NCBI GenBank assembly: GCA_002102225.1
Contig: LQPB01000043.1
Location: 1-64,000 of the forward strand
Source: Mycobacterium interjectum
GTDB taxonomy: Bacteria; Actinomycetota; Actinomycetes; Mycobacteriales; Mycobacteriaceae
Direction of reading: 5' to 3'
Length of the DNA stretch: 64,000 nt
The notes beneath the pieces were generated by a model. It made no database searches and was not told where the DNA came from. It was given only the letters and a program-made list of their open reading frames with translations. A program made the position numbers and the translations under genes. This document shows positions 21,084 through 29,927 of this stretch, piece after piece; position 1 is the stretch's first letter; each line of letters begins with the position of its first letter.

Positions 21084-21581
21084 ATGACGACCACACGCGT
21101 TGCCGGGCTTTGGCCCGGGCTGCTCAGCGGCGCCGCCGGCGGGGCGGCGGGCACCACCGCGCTGAACGTGATCGCCTACCTGGACATCGCGGTACGGGGC
21201 CGGCCGACCAGCACGACCCCCGAACGCACCGTGGAAGCGATGTCCAAGCTGTTCGGCCTGTCGGTGCCCGGCACCGGTGACGTCTTGGCCAACCGGCTCC
21301 TCGGCCTGGGCGCGCTGACCGGGTATGCCGCGGGAATCGGGATGGGCATGGTGCTCGGGCTGGCGTACGCGCTGGGGTGGCGCCCGGGCCTGCTGGTGGC
21401 CACGCTGGTCGCGACGGCGATCGCCCTGATCGGCACCAACGGGCCCATGACCGTGCTCGGGGTGACCGACCCGCGAACCTGGGGTGTCGCCGGGTGGATC
21501 AGCGACCTGATCCCGCACCTGGGATACGGGGTGGTCACCGCGCTGGTGCTGCACTACCTCTACCGCAATTGGGATCGGTAG
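21084..21581 (+). CDS. Small multi-pass membrane protein, unknown
   Basis: A 165-residue protein with about four hydrophobic segments: LLSGAAGGAAGTTALNVIAY near 10-30, LGLGALTGYAAGIGMGMVLG near 80-100, LLVATLVATAIALIG near 105-120, and LGYGVVTALVLHYLY at the C-terminus. Glycine-zipper-like spacing is evident. No known domain recognised. Start at 21084 has AGGAGG nine bases upstream. It is followed after 59 bases by another small membrane protein, probably in the same transcript. Confidence 0.7.
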   Translation: MTTTRVAGLWPGLLSGAAGGAAGTTALNVIAYLDIAVRGRPTSTTPERTVEAMSKLFGLSVPGTGDVLANRLLGLGALTGYAAGIGMGMVLGLAYALGWRPGLLVATLVATAIALIGTNGPMTVLGVTDPRTWGVAGWISDLIPHLGYGVVTALVLHYLYRNWDR

Positions 21582-21640
21582 CGGGATTCGCGTCGTCAAC
21601 TTGCGAGACGAACTCTGCAATCGCAAGGAGGAACCCGCGA

Positions 21641-21988
21641 ATGAAGACCAAGGCCGCAGTCCTGGCGTCCGGCGCGCTGGTCGCCGCGTTGCTGCTGTCG
21701 CGCTACTTCGTGTTGAGTCGAGCCGGCCTGCCGCTGGGGTGGATGATCTATCTCGGGCTGCCGATCACCGCGGCCGGCGTGCTGTTTGCGCTGCGACTCA
21801 TCAACCTGGGCGCGGGATGGGGCGCCCGGGACGTGAGGCGGTCCGCGCATCCGATAGCGCTGTCATATCCGGAACCGCCGGTGCCGGTTTCCGAGCGCTT
21901 CAGGGAACTCGAGGTGCTGCGCGCCAGCGGCGCCATCTCCGACGCCGAGTACACCGCGCGCCGACTGGACATCATGTCCGGGCGCTGA
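21641..21988 (+). CDS. Small membrane protein with C-terminal SHOCT-like domain
   Basis: A 115-residue protein with two N-terminal transmembrane segments (AAVLASGALVAALLLS, about 5-20; MIYLGLPITAAGVLFALRL, about 35-53). The C-terminal helix pair RFRELEVLRASGAISDAEY fits the SHOCT (short C-terminal) domain, a presumed oligomerisation module common in small bacterial membrane proteins. ATG with AAGGAGG ten bases upstream. Same orientation as the preceding membrane protein. Function unknown. Confidence 0.7.
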   Translation: MKTKAAVLASGALVAALLLSRYFVLSRAGLPLGWMIYLGLPITAAGVLFALRLINLGAGWGARDVRRSAHPIALSYPEPPVPVSERFRELEVLRASGAISDAEYTARRLDIMSGR

Positions 21989-22012
21989 CGGGCCCGCCTG
22001 CCGAGATACCCG

Positions 22013-22753
22013 CTAGCCCTGAACCGTAGGGCGAATGACGATCTCGCCGATCTCGACGTCGCCGGGTTGCTCGATCGCGAAAGCGATGGCTCGCGCGACC
22101 GCCGCCGGTGGCAGCCCGACCGCGCTCATCGTGCTTCGGATTTGGTCACGCAGCGCGGTGTCGTCGATGGAGCTGTCGAGTTCGGTGTCGACGAACCCCG
22201 GCGATATCGAGGTCGTTCGGACAACGCCGTCGGTCGACTCTTGACGCAGGCCTTCCATGACGGTCCGGACGGCATTCTTCGTGGCCGCGTACACCGCCAT
22301 GGTGGGCACGATCTTCAGCCCTGCCGTCGATACGGTGGTCACGAAGTGGCCGCGTCGCTGGCGGCGGAAGACCGGCAGGGCCGCGGCGATGCCATGCAGC
22401 ACCCCGCGCAGATTGACGTCGATCATCGCCGACCAGCCGTCGGCGTCTAGGTCCGCAACGGGACCGATCTTGCTGATGCCGGCGTTGCTGACCAGGACGT
22501 CCAGGCAACCGAATCGCTCGGCGGCGGCCCCGACCAGCCGCTCGAGGTCCTCTCGTCGCGTGACATCGGTTGGACAGGTGACCACGTCTCCTCCATTGGC
22601 GCGGATCGCGCGAGCGATGTCGTCGAGGCGCTCGACGCGGCGGGCGCCGAGGACCACGCTGGCCCCCCGCTGGGCCAGCAGCCGCGCGGTCGCCTCGCCG
22701 ATCCCGCTGCTCGCTCCGGTGATCGCGACGACCTTGCCCTCGACGTTATTCAT
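22013..22753 (-). CDS. Short-chain dehydrogenase/reductase (classical SDR)
   Basis: A 246-residue SDR: TGASSGIG near residue 14, CPTDVTRRED near 62, SNAG near 90 and YAATKNAVRTVM near 155 (catalytic Tyr and Lys). The pattern resembles NADP-preferring SDRs of the YdfG/serine-3-dehydrogenase type (VLGARRVERL at the second strand). Divergent from the DMT-type transporter gene, with 44 bases between the starts. No pathway partner is adjacent; substrate unknown. Confidence 0.85.
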   Translation of the reverse strand: MNNVEGKVVAITGASSGIGEATARLLAQRGASVVLGARRVERLDDIARAIRANGGDVVTCPTDVTRREDLERLVGAAAERFGCLDVLVSNAGISKIGPVADLDADGWSAMIDVNLRGVLHGIAAALPVFRRQRRGHFVTTVSTAGLKIVPTMAVYAATKNAVRTVMEGLRQESTDGVVRTTSISPGFVDTELDSSIDDTALRDQIRSTMSAVGLPPAAVARAIAFAIEQPGDVEIGEIVIRPTVQG

Positions 22754-22797
22754 CGGAGAAATCCCTTCTTAAGTCCAAGGGCGGGGCAAATCCGCGG

Positions 22798-23670
22798 ATG
22801 TCTCGTATTGTCTCCCCTGTGCTGATCGGGTTCCTGCTCGCGCTGGGTTGCTCGGTGTGTTACGGCACGGCCTCGGTGTTGCAGGCTGTCGCGACGCGGT
22901 CGGTCGAGGCGGCAAGCAAATCGGGCGTCGACGCGGTGCTGCTGATGCGCGCCGCCCGGCAGTGGCGCTATATCGCCGGCATCGGGCTGGACGGCCTCGG
23001 GTTCCTGCTGCAGGTGTTGGCGTTGCGTTTGGTGCCAATCTATGTCGTCGCCGCGGCGCTCGCCGCCTCCATCGCGGTCACCGGCATCGTGTCCGCGTGG
23101 GTGCTGTCCGCACGGCTGTCACGGGCCGAGTGGACGGCCGTCGGCGTGGTGTGTGTGAGCCTGGCGGCGCTCGCCTGCGCGGCCGGGCCGGGACACTTTC
23201 GTCACGCGCCGGCCGGGCTCGGCTGGGCGCTCATCGGCGTGGTCGCCGCGATTTTCATCGCCGGTGCCGCCGCGGGGCGGCTGCGCGACCGCGAACGCGC
23301 GCTCGCCCTTGGGTTCGGCGCGGGAAGCGGTTTCGGCGTCGTCGAGGTCGGCGTGCGACTCATCGACGTGATCGATCCGACGAAGGCGGCCTTCTACACC
23401 AACCCGGCGCTGTACGCGGCGGCCGGAGGCGGTGCCGCGGGGTTCCTCTTGCTCACGTCCGCCTTGCATCGCGGATCGGTGACCACGACGGTGGCCGCGA
23501 TGGTGGTCGGCGAAACGATCGCGCCCGCGCTGGTGGGAGTGGTGTGGCTGGGCGACAGCGCCCGCGACGGTCTCGGCTGGCTGGTCGTCCTCGGCTTCGT
23601 GGTGGCGGTGTCGGGAACGCTGGTGTTGGCCCGATTCGGCGAAGCCCCGACTCCCGCCGAGGCCGGTTAG
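22798..23670 (+). CDS. DMT/EamA-like integral membrane protein
   Basis: A 290-residue protein with nine to ten hydrophobic helices over its whole length (for example VLIGFLLALGCSVCYGTASV at the N-terminus and WLVVLGFVVAVSGTLVLARF near the end). The two-fold repeated layout with a GETIAPALVGVVWLGD stretch near residue 245 matches the drug/metabolite transporter (EamA or NIPA-like) fold. Exported or imported compound unknown. It converges on the FadD17-like ligase with stop codons overlapping by four bases, so transcription from the two sides collides. Confidence 0.75.
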   Translation: MSRIVSPVLIGFLLALGCSVCYGTASVLQAVATRSVEAASKSGVDAVLLMRAARQWRYIAGIGLDGLGFLLQVLALRLVPIYVVAAALAASIAVTGIVSAWVLSARLSRAEWTAVGVVCVSLAALACAAGPGHFRHAPAGLGWALIGVVAAIFIAGAAAGRLRDRERALALGFGAGSGFGVVEVGVRLIDVIDPTKAAFYTNPALYAAAGGGAAGFLLLTSALHRGSVTTTVAAMVVGETIAPALVGVVWLGDSARDGLGWLVVLGFVVAVSGTLVLARFGEAPTPAEAG

Positions 23671-25259
23671 GGCGCCTCGACGGCATAGGTGGTGCCGCGC
23701 GGGTGGCGCGCCCACAGCGTGCCGCCCTGCGCATCGATGCCGGCGGCGATCAACTCCCGTTTGAGGATTTTGTTGGTAGCCGTCACGGGCAGGTCGTCGT
23801 TGATGCGCACGTACCGGGGCCACGCCTTCGGCGACAGGTCGGGCTGTGCGGCGAGGAACTTCTCCAGATCCTCGGGGCGGAAGTCTGTCCCGTCGCGCAG
23901 CACCAGGGCCGCCATCACCTGATCGCCGACGCTTTCGTCGGGCACGGCGTAGACGGCGACCTGGCTGATTTGCGGCAGCCGTTCCAGGATCCGCTCGATC
24001 GGCGCCGCGGCCAGGTTTTCGCCGTCGACCCGCATCCAATCGGCCGTGCGTCCGGCCAGATAGATCCAGCCGTCGGCATCGCGGTAGGCCAGGTCGCCGG
24101 ACCAGTACATACCGTGCCGCATGCGCTGCGCCGTCGCGGAGGGATCGTTGTAGTAGCCGGTGAACGGGCCCGCGCCCTGGGTGTTGACGAGTTCGCCGAC
24201 CGCGTCGTCGACGTTGGTCAGGGCGCCGTGTTCGTCGAACTTCGCGACCGCGCACTCGGTCAGGGTGTGCGGGTTGTAAATGCTGACCCCGGGATACGGC
24301 TTGCCGATCGACCCGGGCGGGGCGCCGTCCTCTCGGACGACGATCACGGCGAACTCGCTGGAGCCGAAGCTGTCGATGACCCGGCATCCGAAACGCCTTG
24401 CGAATTCGTCAATGTCGCGATCGGTGGCCTCGTTGCCGAACGCGACCCGCAGGGTGGTGTCGGCGTCGTCGGGACGTTCCGGGGTGGCGAGGATCAGCGC
24501 CAGGGGCTTGCCGACGTAGTTCATATAGGTCACCCGGTGGCGGCGCACGTCGTCGATGAAGCGCGACGGCGAGAACTTGGCCGGCACCATGGTGGCGCCG
24601 CTGCCAATGGCGACGGCCCACCCGGCGGCGATGCCGTTGGAGTGAAACAGCGGCATCGCCAGGTAGCAGACGTCGTCGCTGGTGACGTCGTACTGGAAGA
24701 TCAGGCTGGCTCCGCACATGATCGCCATCCCGTGCGCGAACCGGACGGCCTTGGGGTCTCCGCTGGTGCCGGAGGTGAAGATCATCATCAGCGTGTCGGC
24801 GGCGGTGACCTCGCGGTGGGCCACCAGCGGCGGCGCCGCGGCCACCAGTTCCGCGTAGCGCCGTGACCCGACGTCGATGACCCGAATTCCGTTGAGATCC
24901 AACCCGTCCAGCAGTGCCAAGTGCTCGCCGTCGACCAGGAGGAGCTGGCAGTCGGAGCGCCGGATGTCGGCAAGCAGGCCGGCGCCGCGGCGGGTGGTAT
25001 TGATGCCGCACAACACGTAGCCGCCCAGTGCGGCGGCCGCCATGGCTCGCAGCATCGCCGGGGAGTTGGTGAGCAGGGCCCCGACGTGCAGCGGACAGGC
25101 CGGGTCGGCGAGGCGGATCAGCGCGGCGGCTTCGGCCTCGGCCTCGGCCAGGTGTTGCCGCCAGGTCCAGGTGCGTTCGCCGTGCACGATCGCGGCGGTG
25201 TCGTCGTTCTGGCGCAGCCGCAAGAGCTGCTGAACCGTCTCGGGTCCCGGTTGGCTCAT
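23667..25259 (-). CDS. FadD17-like acyl-CoA synthetase
   Basis: A 530-residue AMP-forming ligase. P-loop MIFTSGTSGDPKAVRF near residue 165, FGSSEFAV near 300 and GDLAYRDADGWIYLAGRTAD near 400 are visible. Its N-terminal arrangement (LLTNSPAMLRAMAAAALGGY then NTTRRGAGLLADIRRSDCQL) is like FadD17/steroid side-chain ligases that charge short cholesterol-derived acids. ATG at 25257-25259 overlaps the BVMO stop. Last gene of the nine-gene igr-like operon. Expected role: CoA activation of the acid that the FadE, MaoC and thiolase enzymes then shorten. Confidence 0.86.
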   Translation of the reverse strand: MSQPGPETVQQLLRLRQNDDTAAIVHGERTWTWRQHLAEAEAEAAALIRLADPACPLHVGALLTNSPAMLRAMAAAALGGYVLCGINTTRRGAGLLADIRRSDCQLLLVDGEHLALLDGLDLNGIRVIDVGSRRYAELVAAAPPLVAHREVTAADTLMMIFTSGTSGDPKAVRFAHGMAIMCGASLIFQYDVTSDDVCYLAMPLFHSNGIAAGWAVAIGSGATMVPAKFSPSRFIDDVRRHRVTYMNYVGKPLALILATPERPDDADTTLRVAFGNEATDRDIDEFARRFGCRVIDSFGSSEFAVIVVREDGAPPGSIGKPYPGVSIYNPHTLTECAVAKFDEHGALTNVDDAVGELVNTQGAGPFTGYYNDPSATAQRMRHGMYWSGDLAYRDADGWIYLAGRTADWMRVDGENLAAAPIERILERLPQISQVAVYAVPDESVGDQVMAALVLRDGTDFRPEDLEKFLAAQPDLSPKAWPRYVRINDDLPVTATNKILKRELIAAGIDAQGGTLWARHPRGTTYAVEAP

Positions 25260-26866
25260 CGGGTGGTCAGGACCAATCCGGCGTAGTGGTGATCGGCCAC
25301 CGCGTCGCAATGCCGGCGGTAGGTGCCGAATCCCCCGGCATACGGCATGAAGATCCGTTTCTTGCCCTCGATGTTGGCGCCCAGATACCACGAGGATGAC
25401 GCCTTCGGAAACAGCGTCTGCTCTGCGGCTTTCGCGACCTGCTCGGTCCAGGCGTCGGCGGCATCGCGGCGGGGTTCGACCTCGTGCACGCCGAGACGAC
25501 GGGCCGTCAACATCAGCTCGATGACCCAGTCGACCTGAACCTCGGCGTGCAGCACCATGTTGGCCAGCACCGACGGGCTGCCGGGCCCGCTGATGGTGAA
25601 CATGTTTGGCAGGCCGGGGACCATGAGGCCCAGAAAAGTCACGGGGCCGTCCGCCCAGATGTCGCGCAGCCGGTCTCCCCTGGGCCCACTCGGATCGATC
25701 CGGGTGAGCGCGCCGGTCAGCGCGTCGAATCCGGTCGCAAACACCAGGACGTCGCAGGGATACGTCGCTGCGCCGGTTCGCACCCCCTCGGGGACGATCG
25801 CGTCGATGGGCTCGCGGCGCAGGTTCACCAGCCGGACGTTGTCGCGGTTGAAGGTCGCGTAATAGCCGGCGTCGGTGCAGATCCGCTTCGTCCCGATCGG
25901 GTGATCCACCGGGATGAGGTCCGCGGCGACGACGGGATCATGCACGATCTCGCGGATGCGCTCCTCGGCGAACTCCCGGGCGATGTCGTTGGCGGCCGGG
26001 TCGGAATTCTGGTCGGGGAACGTCTTGGCGAACAGCACGCCGCCCTCGCGCCAGCGGCGCCACAGGGCTTCGGTGCGTTCGTCGGGGTCGGCTTCGAGCG
26101 CCTTCTTGTGATAGGTGCCGTGCGGCGTGCCCGCCGACGCGTACGCCGACAGCCGGCGTCGTTCCGGGTACTCCTCCCGGATGCGCAGCTGTTCCTCCGC
26201 CGACCATGGGCGGTTGGGCATCGGGATGCTGTAATTCGGCGAACGCTGGAATACCACCAGCCGCTCGGCCTGGCCCGCGATGATCGGAACCGCTTGAATG
26301 CCAGACGAACCCGTGCCGATCAGCCCCACCTTCTTGCCGCGCAGGTCGGGATCCTCGCGAGGCCACGCGGCGGTGAAGTACACCTCGCCGGCGAAATCGT
26401 CGGCGCCGGGGATGTCGGGGCGGTTCATCGCCGACAGGCAGCCCGTCGCGCATACGAGAAACTGCGCGGCGTGCGTTTCCCCGGCCCCCGAAGCGTCGCG
26501 GGTGGTGACGCGCCAGGCTCCCGCCTCCTGGTCGAATTCCGCCCCGATCACGTCGACGCCGAACCGGTAGTGGCGGCGCAGATCGAAGCGGTCGGCCACG
26601 TGCCGCAGGTAGGCCAGGATCTCCGGCTGCGCGGCGAAACGTTCGCTCCACGTCCAGCTCTGCTGCAGCGTTTCGTCGAATGAATAGGAGTAGTCGACGC
26701 TTTCGACGTCGCACCGCGCGCCCGGATACCGATTCCAATACCAGGTGCCACCGACGTCGGGAGCCGCCTCGATGCCGAGCACCGACAGGCCCGCCGAGAC
26801 GGCCCGGTGCACGGCATAGAGTCCGGCGAATCCCGCGCCGATGACGATGACGTCGGTCTCGGTCAT
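25256..26866 (-). CDS. Baeyer-Villiger-type flavin monooxygenase with altered fingerprint
   Basis: A 536-residue class B flavoprotein. FAD site GAGFAGLYAVHRA at the N-terminus; GGTWYWNRYPGARCDVESVD near residue 45, as in cyclohexanone/steroid BVMOs; NADP site GLIGTGSSGIQAVP near 175. The BVMO fingerprint F-x-G-x3-H-x3-W reads FAGEVYFTAAW, so the conserved His is Phe. Such enzymes insert oxygen beside a ketone to give an ester or lactone. It sits between an esterase and an acyl-CoA ligase, a logical ketone-ester-acid-CoA sequence. ATGA overlaps link it to both. Confidence 0.9.
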   Translation of the reverse strand: MTETDVIVIGAGFAGLYAVHRAVSAGLSVLGIEAAPDVGGTWYWNRYPGARCDVESVDYSYSFDETLQQSWTWSERFAAQPEILAYLRHVADRFDLRRHYRFGVDVIGAEFDQEAGAWRVTTRDASGAGETHAAQFLVCATGCLSAMNRPDIPGADDFAGEVYFTAAWPREDPDLRGKKVGLIGTGSSGIQAVPIIAGQAERLVVFQRSPNYSIPMPNRPWSAEEQLRIREEYPERRRLSAYASAGTPHGTYHKKALEADPDERTEALWRRWREGGVLFAKTFPDQNSDPAANDIAREFAEERIREIVHDPVVAADLIPVDHPIGTKRICTDAGYYATFNRDNVRLVNLRREPIDAIVPEGVRTGAATYPCDVLVFATGFDALTGALTRIDPSGPRGDRLRDIWADGPVTFLGLMVPGLPNMFTISGPGSPSVLANMVLHAEVQVDWVIELMLTARRLGVHEVEPRRDAADAWTEQVAKAAEQTLFPKASSSWYLGANIEGKKRIFMPYAGGFGTYRRHCDAVADHHYAGLVLTTR

Positions 26867-27828
26867 TTCGACTCGCACCGAGCGAGGTCCAGCAACTCCC
26901 GCAGGTCGCCGCACACCAGCTCGCGCGCCGAGGCGGCCGGTGGGAAGGACTGAATCGTCATGAAGCCGTGGAACAATCCGGGAAAATCGCGGTGCACGAC
27001 GCGCACGCCCGCGTTGCGCAGGCGGCGCGCGTAATCGCATCCCTCGCTGTGCAAGGGATCCAGGCCCGCGGTCACGACCACCGCGGGCGGCAGCTCCGCG
27101 AAACTATCCGCGCGGGCCGGGGCAACCAGCCAGGGAGGGTCGAAAAGCCGTTCATCGCCGAGGTATTGACGCCAATACCACTGCATCGCGGCCCGGGTGT
27201 TGAAAGTCCCCGTGCCGTGGCGGTGGTAGCTGTCCGTGTCGAACGACGGATCGACCGCCGGGTACAGCAACAGCTGGGCGGCGGGCCGGGCGGCGCCTCG
27301 CTCGCGGCACAGGATCGCGGTGACCGCCGCCAGGTTCCCGCCGGCGCTGTCGCCGGCGACCGCGGTACGCGTCGCGTCGATGCCGAGGCCGGCCGCGTGT
27401 TCGATCACCCAGCGGAAGGCGGCGAAAGCGTCGAGGGCCGCCGCGGGTGCGGGATGCTCCGGCGCCAGCCGATACCCGACGGACACCACAACCGCTTGGC
27501 TACCGCGCGCCAGGGACCGGCAGAAGCCATCGTGGGATTCGATGTCGCAGAAGACGAATCCGCCGCCGTGGTAGAACACGATGCCGGGCCGGTGGCCGAG
27601 CTCGCCATGCGGGTGGTAGATCCGCACGGGGATGGCGCCGGCGGGGCCCGGGACGGAGTGGTCGATGGTGTTGCGCACGTCGTCGATGTTGTTGGCGGGC
27701 ACCCGCCGCGCGGCGACGGCGGCCCGTGCCTGCGCACCGGTCATCGACTCGACGCGGGGGAATCCGGCGTTCAACTCGCGCAACATCGCCTGCACCGTGT
27801 CGTCGATGGCATCAATGCCATGGTCCAT
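26863..27828 (-). CDS. HSL-type alpha/beta hydrolase (esterase)
   Basis: A 321-residue hormone-sensitive-lipase-family esterase. Oxyanion motif YHGGGFVFC near residue 85 and nucleophile GDSAGGN near 155 are clear; Asp (TAGLDPLHSEG) and His (LFHGFM) of the triad follow. ATG at 27826-27828 is chosen because GGAGG stands six bases upstream. It overlaps the BVMO gene by four bases and could hydrolyse the ester or lactone made there. It is strikingly similar to the esterase at 59711-60640, including the segment HGGGFVFCDIESHDGFCRSL. Confidence 0.9.
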   Translation of the reverse strand: MDHGIDAIDDTVQAMLRELNAGFPRVESMTGAQARAAVAARRVPANNIDDVRNTIDHSVPGPAGAIPVRIYHPHGELGHRPGIVFYHGGGFVFCDIESHDGFCRSLARGSQAVVVSVGYRLAPEHPAPAAALDAFAAFRWVIEHAAGLGIDATRTAVAGDSAGGNLAAVTAILCRERGAARPAAQLLLYPAVDPSFDTDSYHRHGTGTFNTRAAMQWYWRQYLGDERLFDPPWLVAPARADSFAELPPAVVVTAGLDPLHSEGCDYARRLRNAGVRVVHRDFPGLFHGFMTIQSFPPAASARELVCGDLRELLDLARCESK

Positions 27829-27857
27829 GTGCGCCTCCGCCCGCACCGCTGCGCCGG

Positions 27858-28262
27858 TCAAGCCGGCCGGTACTTAAGCAAGGTGATTCCGCTGTCAAGA
27901 TCGTAGAACACCGGCCGCACCCGCATTCCGATTCGGATGGCGGCCGCGTCGACCTCCACCAATTCGGTGCTGATCCGTGGCCCGGCATCCCATTGCACCA
28001 CCGCGAGCAGCTGCGGCACCGCGTCCGCCCAGGGCGGGCCGGTGGGTCTGCGTGCCACGGTGTAGGTGTACAACGTTCCCGCGCCGTCGATTTCGCGCCA
28101 CTGCAGGTCGTCCGCGAGCGAACCCGGCGCGAGGGTCCGGGGATAGAAGACGTAGCGCCCCAGCGATGGCGAATACTGCACCACGATGCGGTGCCGCGCC
28201 AGTCCGTCCCAGAAGGGCCGGGAGACCGGGGTGGGCTCGGGAACGGGATATCCGGCGTTCAC
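27858..28262 (-). CDS. DUF35 OB-fold protein lacking zinc-ribbon cysteines
   Basis: A 134-residue single-domain DUF35 protein. The C-terminal OB-fold is visible (GTLYTYTVARRP near 60, VQWDAGPRISTELVEV near 85, VRPVFYDLDSGITLLKYRP at the end). The N-terminal helix-plus-ribbon region reads VVQYSPSLGRYVFYPRTLAP, where relatives usually have two C-x2-C pairs; none is here. DUF35 proteins bind thiolase-fold partners, as ChsH2 does with Ltp2. GTG start at 28260-28262, two bases after the thiolase stop. Probably forms a complex with that thiolase. Confidence 0.85.
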   Translation of the reverse strand: MNAGYPVPEPTPVSRPFWDGLARHRIVVQYSPSLGRYVFYPRTLAPGSLADDLQWREIDGAGTLYTYTVARRPTGPPWADAVPQLLAVVQWDAGPRISTELVEVDAAAIRIGMRVRPVFYDLDSGITLLKYRPA

Positions 28263-28264
28263 CG

Positions 28265-29467
28265 CTAATCCCCCCGCATCAGCAGCGCGACCTGCTCGCT
28301 CATGATGCCGCCGTTGCCGGTGACGAACCCGGTGTGGCAGTCGCGCACCTGCGCGTCGCCGGCGCGCCCCATGATCTGGCGCGCCGCGTCGACCACGTGG
28401 TGCATGCCGCCGGCCATCCCGGCCTGGCCGTACGACAGCTGCCCACCGGCGGTGTTGAGCGGGAAGTCGCCGCGGTGGGTCAGGTCGTGTTCGGTGACCC
28501 ATGACATCCCCTCGCCTTTGGCGCAAAAGCCGGCGTCTTCCAGGCTCATCAACACCGTGATGGTGTAGCAGTCATAGATCGAGGCGACATCGACGTCGGA
28601 GCGGCCCAGCCCGGCCATGGCGAACGCCCGATCCGCGGCGCGGGCGATCGGCGTGTGCAACAGGTCCGCCGCGTAGGTGGGGGTCTTGTACGCGATGTGC
28701 TCACCGAAGCCCTTGATCCACACCGGGCGATGGCGGCTGCGCCGCGCGACGTCGGCGCTGGCGATCAACACCCCGGCCCCCCCGTGCACCCGCATCACCG
28801 TCTCGAGCATGTGAATGGGATCGGCGATCATCGGGCTGGCGAGAACGTCGTCCACGGTGATCGGGGTTCCGTGGAAGACCGCGCCGGGATGCGCACCCGC
28901 GTTGGTGCGCTGGTCGACCGCGATCTTGGCGACGGCGGCGGGATCGTAGCCGAACTCGGCGGCATAGCGCTGGGCGATTTGGGCGTAGGGCGCGTTTTGG
29001 CCCACGTTGCCGTACGGGATCTCGAATTCGGCCTGAGGCGACCCATAGTTGTTCGACGATGCCCCATACCAATTCGGTGCGGGTGGCGGCCTCTTGTCGG
29101 ATTGCGGCTGCGCGGCCGAACCGGGGACCACCGCCAGCACCGCGTCGCAGATGCCGAGCTCCACGGCGGCCGCGGCCCGCCAGATCATTCCCGCCGAGGT
29201 GGCGCCGCCCAAATCGACGCGTTCCCCGAAATCCAGTGCCAGGCCCAGGTATTCGCACAGCGTGGCGGGCGCGAACATCGCGGATTCGGCGACGCCGTGG
29301 GTGAGCAGGCCGTTGACACACGCGGCGTCGACGCCGGCGTCCTCGATGACCAGCTTCGCCAGCCACGCGTACTGGTCGAGGGTGAACCGTGGGGGCCCGG
29401 TGGGGCGCCGTTCGGCGGGCAGCTCGGCGATGCCGATGACGGCCGCCTCCCCACGCAGTCCCGTCAC
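28265..29467 (-). CDS. Thiolase-superfamily protein, Ltp2-like (putative retro-aldolase or lipid-transfer thiolase)
   Basis: A 400-residue thiolase-fold protein of the SCP-x/Ltp type. The strand-turn that carries the nucleophilic Cys in true thiolases reads GGATSAGM here, without Cys. Other family stretches are present: YDCYTITVL near 298, NTAGGQLSYGQAGMAGG near 340 and GFVTGNGGIMSEQ at the C-terminus. Ltp2, which cleaves a C-C bond in steroid side-chain removal, is also a Cys-less thiolase-fold enzyme and needs a DUF35 partner. The adjacent DUF35 gene and flanking MaoC/FadE genes support a retro-aldolase role. Confidence 0.82.
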   Translation of the reverse strand: MTGLRGEAAVIGIAELPAERRPTGPPRFTLDQYAWLAKLVIEDAGVDAACVNGLLTHGVAESAMFAPATLCEYLGLALDFGERVDLGGATSAGMIWRAAAAVELGICDAVLAVVPGSAAQPQSDKRPPPAPNWYGASSNNYGSPQAEFEIPYGNVGQNAPYAQIAQRYAAEFGYDPAAVAKIAVDQRTNAGAHPGAVFHGTPITVDDVLASPMIADPIHMLETVMRVHGGAGVLIASADVARRSRHRPVWIKGFGEHIAYKTPTYAADLLHTPIARAADRAFAMAGLGRSDVDVASIYDCYTITVLMSLEDAGFCAKGEGMSWVTEHDLTHRGDFPLNTAGGQLSYGQAGMAGGMHHVVDAARQIMGRAGDAQVRDCHTGFVTGNGGIMSEQVALLMRGD

Positions 29468-29919
29468 GACGGCGCTCCGCGCCGGGGCAGCTCGACCGTC
29501 GCGGTTCCCGGCATCAGCACCGTGGCATCGCGGCGACCGGAGATCTCGAGATCAACCAGCCCCGCGCCGGATTCGCCGAGGCGCTTGCCGGTGACCTCGC
29601 CACCGAAGTTGAGCGCCTGGCCGGGATATGCGACCGCCCGGTTCTGCACCGAGAAGGACAGCAGGCGGCCGCGCCCACCGATCCAGTCACCGATCGCGCG
29701 CGCCAGCAGCGCCGCCTGCAGGGGGCCCTGGACCAACACGTCGTCGTAGCCTTCCACCGTGCGGGCCCACTCCTTGTCGTAGTGGATGCGGTGGCCGTTG
29801 TAGGTGGCGGCGCTGAAAAAGAAGAGCTGCGTCTCGTCGACGGTGACGGTCAGCGTCGGCAGGTGGTCGCCGACGGCGACGTCGTCATAGAACACCTGCG
29901 GATCGGTCGTAGGGGTCAC
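29464..29919 (-). CDS. MaoC-like dehydratase (hot-dog fold), ChsH1-type subunit
   Basis: A 151-residue MaoC protein with the hydratase-2 motif in ATYNGHRIHYD near residue 35 (Asn/Asp and His catalytic pair), then GPLQAALLARAIGDW. GTG start at 29917-29919 with AGGAGC upstream. It overlaps the thiolase start by four bases and lies eight bases after the second MaoC gene. Two adjacent small MaoC genes, of which this one has the catalytic motif, match the ChsH1/ChsH2 arrangement in which unlike subunits form a hydratase for bulky enoyl-CoA thioesters. Confidence 0.85.
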   Translation of the reverse strand: MTPTTDPQVFYDDVAVGDHLPTLTVTVDETQLFFFSAATYNGHRIHYDKEWARTVEGYDDVLVQGPLQAALLARAIGDWIGGRGRLLSFSVQNRAVAYPGQALNFGGEVTGKRLGESGAGLVDLEISGRRDATVLMPGTATVELPRRGAPS

Positions 29920-29927
29920 GCGTGCTC

